Source: Varanus komodoensis (taxonomy: Eukaryota > Chordata > Lepidosauria > Squamata > Varanidae). Taken from it: a DNA stretch of 64,000 nt. Shown here piece after piece: positions 46,201 to 58,496 of the stretch. A program made the translations under genes and the position numbers. The notes under the pieces were generated by a model. That model had not been told where the DNA came from. It did not search any database and worked only from the letters and a program-made list of their open reading frames with translations. The stretch lies in NCBI RefSeq assembly GCF_004798865.1, contig NW_025336481.1:33867721-33931720 (forward strand), in the 5' to 3' direction. Position 1 is the first letter of the stretch, and each line of letters opens with the position of its first letter.

Positions 46201-47039
46201 TAAGCAGATCATTCCTTTTCTATTTAAACTGTCCTTTATAAGACTCTATATCCTCATACTTAGTTAGACTGCAGTGCATTAGACCTGTACTTAGAAGCTT
46301 GTAAAATGAATGAACCGTTTGAAAATTATGTTATTCCATGACACAAAACTTCATTAATACAGATATAAAAAGAGAAACACTACTAAACCCAAGTGACACC
46401 AAGTCAAGAAATGACAGTTCAGTGAGTCATAACCTTAACAGCCAATTACATCATCTTAATCTGTGACTGTAACACCAGACATAAAAGAGACATAGTTTAA
46501 GTTTGCCTTCTATACTTAGGAGAGTTTAAGAGTTCCTCTTACTTTAGTTTTTAATACATTAGCAATGCTATTCCTGGGTGGAAGACATTCATTTCTCTGT
46601 GCCTTTTCCACTGTCTCTATGACTAGATGACCATTGTGTAAACAGAAAGCTGGACTAGATAACTTTTTTTTCTAAATCTGTAACTCTTGTTATGGAACCA
46701 AAATAGGGTCATACACTCTACTGAGGGCCATGTATCTTAAGGCCTGGTTTACACACACTGAATTTTTAAGCAAAGTTATTCGTCCTGGACCATTCTCATG
46801 TGTAGTGCTATGATTACTCAAATAATGCCTCAACGTTTCACAGATCAAGCCAGTTTTCTGGACCTCAGTTCCCATTTGTCAGAACCTTCCTGTAGCTGGT
46901 TCAGAGACCCTGGGTAACTGCCTGGTTGTGTGGATGGGAGGAACCAGTGCCTCTGTGTTGGCTGCAAGCACTCTTTGGGATGCCTACCGGCCCAGGAATT
47001 GGATGCTAACCCTCTATAGACCAGGTTGGAAAGATCTTA
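43206..47039. other. Gene-free stretch
   Basis: No gene recognised. 45594-45660 begins with ATTC units and may be the reversed tail of an old L2-type LINE. 44380-45300 is mildly GC-rich with short frames of no known domain. Confidence 0.4.
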
Positions 47040-47632
47040 TCATCCTTGGACCCAGACTTGTTATTATATGCTCAGGGATCAGCTGTAGCCAAGAAGGCTT
47101 TTATTGAATGTACCAGCTGCACTTGCTGCCACAAAAATCTTGGCTGGGGTAAAGTGCTGTAATCCTGTGATCCTTGTACTGCATCAGCTGCTAGTTTGTT
47201 TCTGAGCAAAATTCAAGGTGCTGGTTATAGTGATTACATAGAAGGTCCGGCATGTCTTGAGATCGAGGAGGACGGTCTCTGCCAATGTGAATTTGCCCAT
47301 TCTTCACGATCAGCTGCTGTGCCCCAATTGCCTTCTGGAGAAAGCTTGACACAACTGCTCAAGGTGACTTTTATTCAGGTAGGGTTGCTGCATGCACAGC
47401 TCCCTGTCCTTCTTCTTCATCTGCATTCAACAAGTGAAGGCATTTCTCTGAAACAAACCTTCCGGTCTGTCCTTGCTTGGTTTAACCCATGAAAGCTTTT
47501 GGCTCTTTCTGTTGTAACTTTTTTGTCTCTGTCCTTAGTTGGGCCATTGTGTTTTAATGATGGGGCATTGTTATTTTTGTGCCACTTTGAGGGACTCCAT
47601 TTGGGGGAAATTAAGTTAATAAACTAGGAGCT
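47040..47632 (+). mobile_element. Decayed L2/CR1-type LINE, C-terminal coding and 3' part
   Basis: 'actgcatcagctgctagttt', 'gagcaaaattcaaggtgctg' and 'gttatagtgattacatagaa' follow the 'LHWLPV-AQFKVLV-TYKAL' region, and 'caacaagtgaaggcatttct' the later polyprotein. The 3' end 'gccactttgagggactccat' then 'aataaactag' resembles an L2-type terminus. The frame is broken many times; an old copy. Confidence 0.6.
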
Positions 47633-50215
47633 TCTGCAGCCACAGAGCTATGATGTCTCCCCATGCAGCCCATGTGCAAGACACCAAGGGTGCGATCCAT
47701 TGCATGAGAAAATTTAGAGAGAAAAATGCCCCAGATATTGGCTGGGCAATGCTGGGGATGCTTGGATTTTTTTTCTGTCTAAACTTGCATAGGACTGAGT
47801 ACCAAAGGCAAAAGAGAGGCAACAGTAATGTGGGCAATCATTTGTTAATTTCATGAAGGGAATGCCCAGCTCAGGAGGCAGAATCCTCCTGCCACCCTTG
47901 CCAGTGCTACAGACCCAGTTAGCATTAGAATTAGATAGAGCTCAGTCAAAGGCACCATCTGTTCTGTGTGATAAAGCATAGTTGATTATTTGATATGGTG
48001 CCTTCTCTCTTTGAATAAAGACCAAATCAAGCTTGCATCAAGCGTCAAAAATCGTAGTAATTTGAAATTATAATGAATACAAATACATGTTTTCTCACAT
48101 TTTAATAAAGTCAGGGGAGCTGACCCCACGTCACAGTTTCAATCAAATTCAGGGCACGTACAGTGTATTCAGCTTTTGAGGGTTTCATAAAAGGAAGTAT
48201 ATAGAAGCCACAATAAAGTTCTCTAATGAGTTTTCCCTGCCACACAAAAATTGCTCTGCACCAGTATAAAGAACACACAAATTAAAACAAATACTCAATA
48301 AAAAAGACAACTGACTCCAATCTTATTTAATAGGATGGCTTAGAACTGCTGTGCTGAAATACCAGAATAACTAAATATTTGTCTATCTTAAGCAAAGAAA
48401 GGAAAGCAGCATCTATTATATGGTGCCAGAGAGCTCCTTCACAGATTTATGGCAAACTGAAGTGGTTTTAAAAAGTCATTCTCTTTTTTATGCGGAAGAC
48501 TTTTGATCTGAAGTTTTATTTCCTTGCTGAGCCCCATGTTTTAATTCTCAGTTACACAGGTTATTTCTGTGGGATCTCTAAGCAGCAGACTTTTTTATTT
48601 TCTATGCTTAAAGAGAACATTAAAGTCTTAGACATTTCCTGAAAAAGATCTTGCAATTACTTTCTCTCATATTCGTTTATGTCTTGTGCTTAATTAATGA
48701 ACAGAGGCCACTGTTGTTGTTTTAATTTTTCAGTGGCACACATTTTATTATTTTCTTTTCATGTCTCTACTAATTTTCCACTTCATCTCTAGCAATGCCT
48801 AATTGAAACTTTTACATTAAAAAAAGAAATTAAATCCAGATTTTTTGCTGCATTCTGTACCGAAGTTTTGGGCTCGGAATTCTTTCATTCTAAAGATCTT
48901 TTGCACAAAGATTAGGTTGGTGGATTTCAGAGTTCTATTAAAAACAACAAACCAGAAGTTCCCGGAATCCTGAAATCTACCCATTTCTGAGACAAGGACA
49001 CCATGGAAAGGGCAATGTGCTCAGTTATTATATGGAGAGAGTGTATTTTATCAGGGAATACTGAAATAGATGCATGTCCAGCACTGCTTGCAATCTGACT
49101 TCATGTAGTGGAGAAGTTTGGTCCCTTCTGTGCACTGCCTCATACTGGGTAATGTGTGGATCAACTTTCAGAATGGGAAATCTAACTGGTGGGCCAGTAG
49201 CTCAGACCAGGCAATCAGCTTCAAGCATTGCATTCACCTCTTGAAGGAACAGAAATGGCTTCAGTGGTAAGGTAGCCCATTAACTAATTCCTAAGCAGTT
49301 CTCAGTATAACAGTCCTGTCATTCTGCCATTTCTCAGCATTGTTCTTGTCATGAGAGATGCATAGAACTGATATAGTTAAATTCTTCAATGGAGTTGTGT
49401 TTATGGATATCACTTCCACATAAATAAAGAGCCCAGAAAGGAATGTAGGAGGGGTATACACTGTGGGTGGGTGAACTTTCAGTGAACCCTCCAAACGTTC
49501 AGAAGTTTGGAAAGTATCCTAAGGTCTGAATTCTTATCTGAACCTTTTGCCCTACTTTCCCCTCACATCACAACAGCCCTTTGTTCCTTCCTTTCAAATA
49601 CAATCATCTCTCACTTCATCACCCGACATGTCTTCGTACCTCAGTCCAAGTTGGGAATTGCATGATGAAGGCAGAAAAAGATCATTAAGTCCTTCTTTGC
49701 TTGCGGGCCACGTCAAGCAATACATGATGGCCCTAACTTAGTACTGAAGACTGTTATTTAGAAGAAGCAGGAGAATAGGAAGCAGTCTTATCTCCCACAC
49801 AATCTCTTTCATATACAAATATTAACAAGATAGTGTACTTCCTAGGCTGTAAACCCACACACATCAGATCTTTTTCTTTGAACACATGTGCTCCAAAATT
49901 CTTCTGAATTCAAATTAAGGATCACCCTAATTAATTTAGCTATTACACCAGGCTTGATCCTTTACACCCTCTGGTATTGCAACTAACAACTAATATCCCA
50001 GGATTAGTTTGAGCATTTTCCTAACTCTTCTGCCTGCATTATTCCTCATTCCTTGCCCAAACATTCACCTGTTAGACTGGGATCAGTACCTCCAGACTTG
50101 CAGCATCCATGGCTTTCTTCCCTAAATCACCCTGTTGAACATGGCTGGTCTGTAAAGCTGGCAAGATCAGGAATTTGCCAAGGCGAGAATCTGTTGGGCT
50201 GTAGGATGCTATAGG
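47633..50215. other. Gene-free stretch
   Basis: AT-rich, no gene recognised. 48470-48860 is repeat-free with AT-rich, TTAATTAAT-like words and could be regulatory. Confidence 0.4.
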
Positions 50216-50355
50216 GCAGCCTTCCTTGACCTTGGGCCTTCTAGACATGTTGGACTCAACACTCTGAAGTCCCCATCAATGGCCCTGCTGGAGGGGAATT
50301 CTGGGAGTTGCATTCCAGTCCAGGCTCTGAAGGTCACCAAGTTGGAGAAGGCTGC
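50216..50355. repeat. Palindromic MITE-like repeat ('gggagttgtagtcc' family)
   Basis: Ends 'gggcagccttccttgacctt' and 'accaagttggagaaggctgc' are inverted relative to each other. The body has 'gacatgttggactcaacact' and 'attctgggagttgcattcca', as in the consensus. This is one of the clearer copies. Confidence 0.8.
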
Positions 50356-51293
50356 TCTAGGGGACGTCCTTTCCCAAGTCGAACAGAAATGTGGCACTGT
50401 CCCTGCTGCTTCAAATGGGCCACAGGATAGAACATGAGCAACCAAGATCAGTGGGAACACTTAGGATATAGGGGGGAAGCAGTTGGGAGAGGAACAAGAT
50501 GTTTGCAGGCAGGACATCAGTAGGAGGAACCACCCCATGGCTTGCCAAGGCAGGCTTGCACAGGCATACATGCAACCTACAGTACTTTATGCTGGTGTAC
50601 CTTGTGCACTATTATATTGTAAGATGTCTTTTTGTTGCTATATTGGACTCTAGATTTGCCTTCTTGCGCTGTTCAGTCTTTTTTGACTATGGGACCACAA
50701 GTGTCCCTATCTGCTTGTCACAGCTGTATCCTTTCCTGAACTTTTCCTTATATTTAGCCTCCCATTTCAGAGAGAGTAAACACCAGGACCTATGAAGTTT
50801 AAGCTTCTGATGATATTCTTCCGCACCAAGTCTTAGAAGTCCAAAGGCCCTCACTGACACATTTCTCAGTGCTTTCAGCACGTATACATTAAGATGTACT
50901 TTCAAACTAATTGAAAGCCAGAAGGTATAAACTTCTACATGCATGGCATTTAATTATTTTAATTAATTATCTTAATGGAGGTATTTGTTTGTTATTAGTC
51001 TGAGCAGAATCTGTTAACCATGGGCATTAAACTCAGCAATCCCTTTCAGCTCCTCCACTCAAAATATTAAAGACTGGGTAAAAATTCCTGTCTTGGAAAG
51101 AAAAAGACTAGCAAATTGATTAGCAGCTGTCAAAAATGTTTTCAGACAACAGGCGTTAGGTTTTAACAGATCCATCCACTAGGTCACTTGACATCTTCTG
51201 TCTACAAATGCCTATGCTGGTTTCAAGTGCTAAATGCTAAAAATTGGATAAGAGCCCTGATCTATGAGAGAGATCAGGCCAAACACTGAGTGG
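50356..51293. other. Gene-free stretch
   Basis: Nothing recognised. Confidence 0.4.
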
Positions 51294-51474
51294 TTACAGT
51301 GCAGTAGCAGAGTGCATGCTTTGCATGCAGAAGTTGACCGAATTCTTCAATTCCTGGTAATTCCAGTTGAAGGACAGATAGTAGGCAATGGGAAGCTGGA
51401 GAACTGTTGCTGTTTTGAGTGATGGTACTGAGCTATGAAGACAAATACTCTAACCTTGTAGCTTTCTATGTCCC
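51294..51474 (+). mobile_element. tRNA-derived squamate SINE
   Basis: 'cagtgcagtagcagagtgca' then 'tgctttgcatgcagaagttg' form the tRNA-like head. 'aattcctggtaattccagtt' and 'gatggtactgagctatgaag' continue the body, ending near 'agctttctatgtccc'. Same family as 229-422 and 4538-4650. Confidence 0.75.
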
Positions 51475-51499
51475 TGGTATGCAAGTCCTGTTTGGAAGA

Positions 51500-51700
51500 T
51501 CATCTCAGCTGTGGTTTTGGTTAGCTTGAGCTGAGTTGTAGGCCACAAGCTAAGTCAATCCTGTCAAATCAGCTTTTCAAGTGGATGTGAGATATGTGTC
51601 CAAAAGCAGACCCTCGCTGAATTTGACATGAGTTATTGGCATTCACACAACTGACTCAGCTTGTGGCAGCACAACTAAGGATCAGCACAGTCTCAGTCAA
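51500..51700. repeat. Long imperfect inverted repeat
   Basis: 'gagttgtaggccacaagcta' with 'agtcaatcctgtcaaat' (about 51530-51572) is the reverse complement of 'gaatttgacatgag...ctgactcagcttgtggcagc' (about 51617-51672), leaving a loop of about 50 bp. It is probably a MITE of unknown family or a palindromic repeat. Confidence 0.55.
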
Positions 51701-52099
51701 GCCATGGCTTCCACAGACTCACAGTAAATGATTATATCTCCTTGCATTCCTTGGCAGTGCTTGAGAAGGCTAGCAAAGCATTTGTGTGCCAACAGAAAAA
51801 GAGGTTTGGGAGTTGGGGTGAGGAACTGTAACATAAACCCAAAGCCATTGAACCAGATTGAGTTAAATACAAATTATGGAATGCCTACAGAGACGATGAA
51901 GTTACTTCAGTGTCCTGTAAAAAGTCTACCAGCTCCATGGTCAACCATGAACTCTGTCAAAATGTGATTTACAAATGCATTATGAGAAATAGGCAGTATT
52001 AGTATTGACACCGCTTCAGTTACCATGCCTGAAGCTTCCTGGTGGCTATGAGGCAGTTTCATATAGATGCATGATTAGCTTTTGCTAATGGCCAATGTG
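51701..52099. other. Gene-free stretch
   Basis: Nothing recognised. Confidence 0.4.
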
Positions 52100-52104
52100 C
52101 AATG

Positions 52105-52130
52105 TTTATGTATGTATGTATGTATGTATG
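52105..52130. repeat. (TATG)n microsatellite
   Basis: Six TATG units, near the 3' end of the minus-strand LINE at 52131-53110. Confidence 0.9.
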
Positions 52131-52384
52131 ATTGGATCTGAATCCTCTTTCTACCAAGAAAAAGGCATGCAAGCCATCTTGCAAAAATTGGTAGACTGAT
52201 AATAAACATTAAATGTATTAAAACACAACAATAAAACTATAAAAACAGCACCAGGAGACCCACTTAAGGGCTGCTTCAATAAAAAAGCTTGTTAGCTGAA
52301 GGGCAGCAGGGTGGGGGGGGGACCTAATTTAGCTTGACAGGGAGTTCCATGGTCTGGGATTAGATACCAAAAAAAGTTCTGACT
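52131..52384 (-). mobile_element. Decayed L2/CR1-type LINE, 3' part
   Basis: On the minus strand, 'ggtatctaatcccagaccat' and 'ggaactccctgtcaagctaa' fit the 'RPWNSL' end of the polyprotein and an AT-rich 3' UTR follows. It joins the coding part at 52846-53110, from which it is separated by another repeat. Confidence 0.6.
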
Positions 52385-52845
52385 GGGTTCAGATGACATG
52401 ATAAGCCATGGTGGTTTGTTGTTGTTTATCATTGTTGATCTGTTGTGTTGTCTGAACCCAGTTGTCCTATTTTACCATGGGAAGTTTGGTCTTTAGAAAC
52501 CATGGTAAGAAACAACAGTTTGTTCTGTGGTTTCTTCATATCACCATGCCTTGTCATGTTGTCTCAATCCAGGATTATGGTTTCCATGGAACTGGTATGC
52601 AAATATCACAGAGTCCCCTAGGAATGAGTGTCATCTGCAGAAGCTTCTCCAGTCATCTGGCCTCTATGTGTGGACCAAGGAGGAAATGGCAGGCAACACA
52701 GGGAGGGAAGAATGTAACTTGCAATTGAATTTCAGGCAAAGTGGTGGATAGGATGCATGCTAATAGTGGGAGGACTGTCAGATAGATCATGATTTAAAAA
52801 ACACAAACCATGTAGGGTTGCTCATCATGTTGCATGAACACAGTC
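52385..52845. repeat. Palindromic element inserted in the LINE
   Basis: 'ctgggttcagatgacatgat' opens the element and is inverted relative to 'gttgtgttgtctgaacccag' at 52442-52461, giving a first stem. Similar text occurs again ('caccatgccttgtcatgttg'), and the far side 'gatcatgatttaaaaaacac' with 'gctcatcatgttgcatgaac' closes it at about 52845. It splits an older LINE (52131-52384 and 52846-53110), so it inserted after that LINE. Related to 57740-58110. Probably a non-autonomous DNA transposon; boundaries approximate. Confidence 0.5.
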
Positions 52846-53110
52846 TCCCTCCCACATCAGCATCAAAACAGCTCTGAAGGTAGCAGTACCAAAGGAAAGA
52901 CTTCTCTGAAAGGTTTTAAAACCAACAGGTGGTCATATGGGACAAGGTGTCTTTCAGGTAGCCTGTTCCCAAGCCTTCTAGGGCCTTCTGGGTCACAACT
53001 AAGAACAACATTGAATTGTGCTTGAGAACAAAGTGGTAGCCAGTGAAGCTGTTGTAACATGGGGTTCACATGCTTCCTGTAACGATTGTTCCATACTTTC
53101 TGCTTTTTCA
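52846..53110 (-). mobile_element. Decayed L2/CR1-type LINE, C-terminal coding part
   Basis: The minus strand reads HVNPMLQQLHWLPLCSQAQF and then NVVLSCDPEGPRRLGN, which matches the 'HITPVLQQLHWLPL--QFKVLVLTYKAL--G' part of the L2/CR1 polyprotein. The downstream part continues at 52131-52384. Confidence 0.8.
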
Positions 53111-53483
53111 AGTGATTGGAATATGTGCAGGGTCAGGTGGGGTGCTCACCTGGGTTTGGTTTCCCTTGAGAGAAAGATCACTGAAAAAATGGGTTTATTT
53201 GCAAGTACACAAGCGAAACATAGGTGGAGGCAGAAAGTAAAGTATTCCTATCAAGGGACAAATCTACTGCCTCATTTCATATCCTATTGTATCATATCAC
53301 CATATCACATCCCTTCAGAAACAAATTCCCAAAGTGGTATTATAGAACTCAACAAACTTAGCTCTCCTTTCTTCACACCTATCTGTTATAATCTCAAAAC
53401 TTGCTTCTGTTCCAAATCCAAACAGAATCCAAACAGGAATTCAAATCCAAACAGGAAGTCATCTTGGTTGAAAGATGTGTCAC
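53111..53483. other. Gene-free stretch
   Basis: Nothing recognised. A weak tandem 'aaatccaaacagga' repeat lies at 53414-53460. Confidence 0.4.
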
Positions 53484-53720
53484 AGAAGAAGAGCCCTGAT
53501 GGATCAGATCAAGGGACCAGTATTCAGCATTCTGCTCTAATCCAAAGTGATCAACTAGCTGCCTGTAAGAAACATACAAATAGGAAAGGAGCATAATAAC
53601 ATCTTTGTACTCTATGGAACTGCTAGGTAGTGGTTCATGAATTCCATAGTTCAACTATGCCCTGTATTAAGAAATGCTTCTTCGAATCTCCCACCAGTAA
53701 GCTTCTGGGGATGACCTTAG
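53484..53720 (-). mobile_element. CR1 LINE 3' end
   Basis: Plus-strand 'agaagaagagccctgatgga', 'tcagatcaagggaccagtat' and 'tcagcattctgctctaatcc' are the reversed CR1 3' end ('aagaagagccctgctggatcaggccaaggg'). The later 'gaaatgcttcttcgaatctc' also fits. Confidence 0.75.
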
Positions 53721-55139
53721 ATTCTAGTATTATGGGAGATAAAGACACTCAGAGAAATGGAGAGTTCACACTGCAAAGTTCTTTGTATTTCTCCCAAAGA
53801 GAAGGCATCAACCACCCACCCCCACCCCCCCCCCCCCAATCATGCATGTATTTAATTAGTAATCTCCTTAAAGGGAAAATATGGTGAGAAATGGCTGTCC
53901 ATAATAATATCACGGATGACTTTGATCCACTTTGATGCAGTTTTGATCCAAGAATATCAGCTAATGAAATTTTGGTCTGACTTGCTTTCTCTTTGCTACT
54001 TCATTTGTGGGTTACTTAGGTTAGCAACCCTGCCTGAGAATCCATGACAAATTCAGATCAGAGGGGAAATGTAATTTACCATTTATATGTCCAGTGATAC
54101 AAGAAAGAGAAAATTAAAGGTCACCACTTTTGGAAATGCATTAAAGGCACATTACGCACAACACACTACAAAAAGGAAAAAAGGAGAAAAGAGAAAGCAA
54201 GAAACGTTTGGTTGGAACCCCAGCTGTGATAACAGTAGCACAGTGACCCATGACTGTGTCTTAGGCAAACTGCAGGTTCTGAATCTGATCATTATGTAAG
54301 AAACCGATGCTGAGCTTAAAAAAAAAAAAAGGAGTGACAGGGGGGAATATGTTAAAACAAAAACATCCTCAAAATGAATGCAATATCTGTTGCTCTACCT
54401 GCTATTTCTTTCTGTCAGAACTGTCAGTCATGGATCTTGAGGAAGAATTGGAAGTTACACTGCATGATGCAAAATTGTGTGTTACCGGCAGAAGCCTGCT
54501 GAGCTCATTTTCAGATGAGTTCTCTGGACCTTTTTCTTTTTACAGAAAAATAGGAAATGTGCTACCGGCTCCAGTTTACCACAGTGCAATTTAGCGATAT
54601 TCTGCAGTAACTTCTGACAAAGGCAATGATTTTAATTTGCAGCTTTTGTTTTGTGGGTTGTTGGTGACTTTTTTGTTTTTTGTTTTTTTTTGGCTTTTTC
54701 CTGAGTGAATTTGGGTATTGCAAGTTTTGCACGATCCTCTGTAAAGACTCTTCTCTGAGTTTACTTAGATCTAAGACTTTAAGTGTGGTTCTGGAGGTCC
54801 ATACACCACAAAGCTAATTGCTTACTAAAATAGCCAATCAGATTCCTCTCTTGGATAGTTTATAAATGAAGATAACTTAGAGAGCCTTCTATAATTTTCA
54901 TGGGGTTTTAGTGCATTACAGGTTGAAATGATAATCAAAAGAAATGTAGTACTTCAAGTGTGCATTTAGCATAGCTCAGAAGAGCAGCATTATGTTTCTG
55001 AAGTTTGGATATATCGGCCTTTCTAAAATTAGGCCAGTGCTACATTTCTTAGTCAATTAAACTGTTAGATTAAGTGATTAGAAACCTTTCAAAAGTTTAA
55101 AAATACCTTTAGTTAATCAAGAAATAAATGTTAATGTTA
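53721..55139. other. Gene-free stretch with poly-C and poly-A runs
   Basis: No gene. Poly-C with interruptions at 53817-53837, poly-A of twelve near 54319. 54780-55130 is AT-rich with TTAATCA/AATTA words and no recognised repeat. Confidence 0.4.
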
Positions 55140-55675
55140 ATCTTGGGCCGGTCCTACGGAAAAGGGAAATCAAAAGGATCAAGTGGCTGCAGCAACACTT
55201 CTGTGAGAAAACATCTGGGTCTTAGCTTAGAAAAGAAGGCATATAAGAGGAGACAGATTACAGGTGTACAAAATTTCGTATGGTGTGGAAAAGTGGATAG
55301 GGAGAGGTTTTTCTCATAATACTAGAACCCAGGTTCATTGCATGAAAGCTGGCTAGCGGGATATTGAAGATAGATAAAGGAAGTGCGTCATTGTTCAGTG
55401 GTGAGGGAAATGATTAAATTTGCTTCCACAGGATGTAGTCATCATGGCACCAAGCTGCATGTCTAAAAAAGGGGACTGGAAGAATCCTAAAGTATCTGGA
55501 TATCAGTGGCTACCAGTCCTGATAACTGGATGATACCTGTGGAATCAGAGGCCATATGCTTATGTATACCACTGGGGCATTGACCTGCCCTGCTTGTTGA
55601 CCACTGTGTGAACCAAATACTGGACCTTGGTATGATCCAGCACAGCTTTTCTCGTGTTCTTATGCATTTCAATAG
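55140..55675 (+). mobile_element. CR1 LINE 3' end, longest CR1 copy in the window
   Basis: 'aaaggatcaagtggctgcag', 'aggtgtacaaaatttcgtat', 'agggagaggtttttctcata', 'ctggctagcgggatattgaa', 'ccacaggatgtagtcatcat', 'gaatcagaggccatatgctt' and 'ccttggtatgatccagcaca' follow the CR1 3' region in order for over 500 bp, ending in 'gtgttcttatgca'. It is diverged and non-coding. Confidence 0.85.
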
Positions 55676-57739
55676 CTGCTGTTTGAAAGAGAACCCTGGA
55701 CAGGATTCAGCCATCTTCTAATCGAAAGCAATTTTCACATTCTACCAAAGCTCAGCTTATACTGCATAGCAAGGGAATGGAAAGAAACCAATTGTAGAAT
55801 TCTATAGAAAACCAATAGAGTGTTCAGGGCAGTTATGCCCACTGAAATGAGAGCACAATTAACTCTTTGTTGGCTCGTGGTCACTAAGTCTTTGGTAAAG
55901 TCTAACTATGGTGCAGTCAGGGATGTTATATACAGACATGCGGCTGGAAATGTCAGGACAAGGCCTTTCACTTCAGTCTGATTTCTCTCTCACAGACACA
56001 CAACCACACACATTCCCATATGCCCCATTTGCCATCTGAGCAATTCAGCTCAGACATAAGCTGAATTGTCTTCTGAAGAGCACAGCATGCAAGCAAAGGC
56101 ACATTCTGTTTGCTTTCTGTAAGAGTCTTGAGACATTTCTGCAGGTGAAGCCCCATAATAGCTAAGTATTGTGTAGTAATTGTGTGTGTGTGCGTGCATG
56201 GGAGAGCAATAGATTTCCTTAACCCTTGGCATAATCCTCAACTGAACACTTCAGTGAAGAATGAGAGCTTTGAGTATTAAGAAGAAAGGAGAAATAAGAC
56301 TAACCTAGCATATGCTGTCAGCCGCTTACTTGCTGAGAAATTAATAAAGCACAGTGGTTAAAGATGGAAGCAGGGAAATGGAATTGTTCAGCAAATGACA
56401 ATTCCTCCTCCATCCCACAAACAGAACCAATAAATGCAGGCCTTAAGAGCTGGTGTCTATCCATGAAAGAAAGTAAATCTTCTCCATCAGCTCCTCTATT
56501 GTGAGGGGGCATTTTTAATGTCAGCTCTCTCAGAATCATGGTTATACATGTATTCTCTTCCTCAACTACATCAACATCTGTAAAGATGTATTGTGCACAT
56601 TTACTTTAAGAATAGACTCTCCCAGCTTCTTCTGTAACCACATGCTAATCTCAACCAGAAGCGATGTCTATGATTATTTCTGCACTGAAATTTATGAGTG
56701 ACTGTGTGTCTGCATTACTTGAGAAAGAGATAGAGGGAGAGAAGATCAATGGCAAGAAAGCAGAGCAGGGATTTCCTGAGTGAAATCACCACAGGGAGCT
56801 ATTTTGATAATTGACGATCCTGATTCAGCAGCAGAAGGCACAGCCATGTTAACTCTGGGGGTTTGCAAGGACTGCATCACTGGATTGTTTATTTGTATGT
56901 ATTTAACCTGCAAGCAGCTGCTGCTATTAAGAAAAAATGCAGGCATAGACTTAACATGAGGCAGTTATCCTGAAGGCCATTTACTGAAGCCAGTGTTAAT
57001 GCAGGTTGATACATTCAGTTCTACAAATGCCAAGTTAAAAAAAAAGAATGAGTAAATCATCTGAAAGTAGGTGTGAAATGTAAAAGCTCACAAGATAGAG
57101 AAGAACTGCAGGAAAGGTAACTTTCTTCCATGTAAGACCGCTTGCCTGATTGAGATTTTCAGACCAGAGAAGGCTATGTTACTCATCTGATCTTTTTGAA
57201 ATTGTTAGGGTGGTGAGGACATGGGACAGTTTCATGACCCATACCATTAGAGTATGCCACTTTGGATTTCATTCCACTAAGAGATATGGTTGGCCTTCTC
57301 ATTCTTTATCAGTGTTGGACCTTCTTCTACTGGGACATCTATAATTGCTCAGTTGATATTCTGACTCTTGCTCCTACTTTTAAAATTTCCACATATTATC
57401 ACTGTCTTCTCATACTAATTCTCTGTAGTATGTGTTTTAAAGCATGGTCTAATATTACATAGGAACACAAAATAAAAATAAACACTTAGCTCTCCTTAAT
57501 TCATCCTTCTGCAAAACCACTGAGGTTCAGCACAGTGTGGTAAACAGACATGTGCAAATATGTTGGCAGAAAGAAACTATGCTCTGCTTTCTGGTTCTGT
57601 CAAGAGACACAGTGATATCGAGGATGTTACCTTCCACATTCCTATCTTCTGCAGCAGGCCCATCCCACACTTTGAGAATGATTGCTTTAGTGCAAACACT
57701 AAGGAACTTTCCCCTAAAGAAAACTGAACTTTGTGTTTA
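55676..57739. other. Gene-free stretch
   Basis: AT-rich, no gene recognised; a short GT repeat lies at about 56179-56193. Confidence 0.4.
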
Positions 57740-58110
57740 GTGCTTCACTAGAGTTATTGATGATTCAGCAGCCAGTGGTGTTACCATACAATTAGTTGGT
57801 TCAGGTAACACAATAACTCAAATTCAAGGGTTGATGGTGGTTTGAGTGTAGGTTGTTGCTGAACCATGGGTACTGTCCAAACCCAGCTGTGCTAACAACC
57901 CATGACTGGTTAAACATGAACAGCACATGAAGAGAACCCATGGTCTGTTACTGGGAACCATGGGTTGTCCACTGTGAACTGTGGTTTGTTAGCAGCACAA
58001 CTGAGTTCAGACAACACAATAACCCACACTTCAATAACAATCCATGGTTCAGTGACAACCCACAGACAACCCATGCTCAACCTTTGGATATGGGTTATCA
58101 TGCTGTTTAT
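57740..58110. repeat. Palindromic element related to 52385-52845
   Basis: 'ctgtccaaacccagctgtgc' with 'taacaacccatgac' (about 57868-57905) is the reverse complement of 'tggtttgttagcagcacaac' with 'tgagttcagacaa' (about 57981-58013). 'aaccatgg' and 'catgggtt' words recur throughout. The terminal phrase 'gagttcagacaacaca' is shared with 52385. Family not identified. Confidence 0.5.
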
Positions 58111-58496
58111 ATATACTGCAGAAGGGAGCTTAATCTTGTTGTGAAAAGACAACTTGCTCAACACTTCAAAATATTTCATGCAATAATCCAATTGTTAAAG
58201 CACTACTGTAAATGCTTGGATATAGAGAGAAAGTTGGGGAACAGGGCATCCCACTGGATTTATCTCATGGGCAAAGGCTTCGGATGACCGTATCTCCTCG
58301 CTGTGACAACTGCCACAATTGCTGCAGATTAGCAATCATCTATTTCTAATTCAGATTGATTTATTTGGGTGAATTATCATGATTAAGGGTATTATGAAAT
58401 AAAATGGTTATGTCTAAAAGGTTTAGAGATGGCTCTCCCTGAATTGGACCTGGCATCTCTCTTAAAAATAAGTAACATGATCAAGAAAGAAGAAAA
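58111..58496. other. Gene-free stretch
   Basis: Nothing recognised. Confidence 0.4.

Noticed and set aside
53018-53596. 192-codon open frame on the plus strand
   Set aside because: It runs antisense across LINE and CR1 remnants (52846-53110 and 53484-53720), so it is a chance frame.
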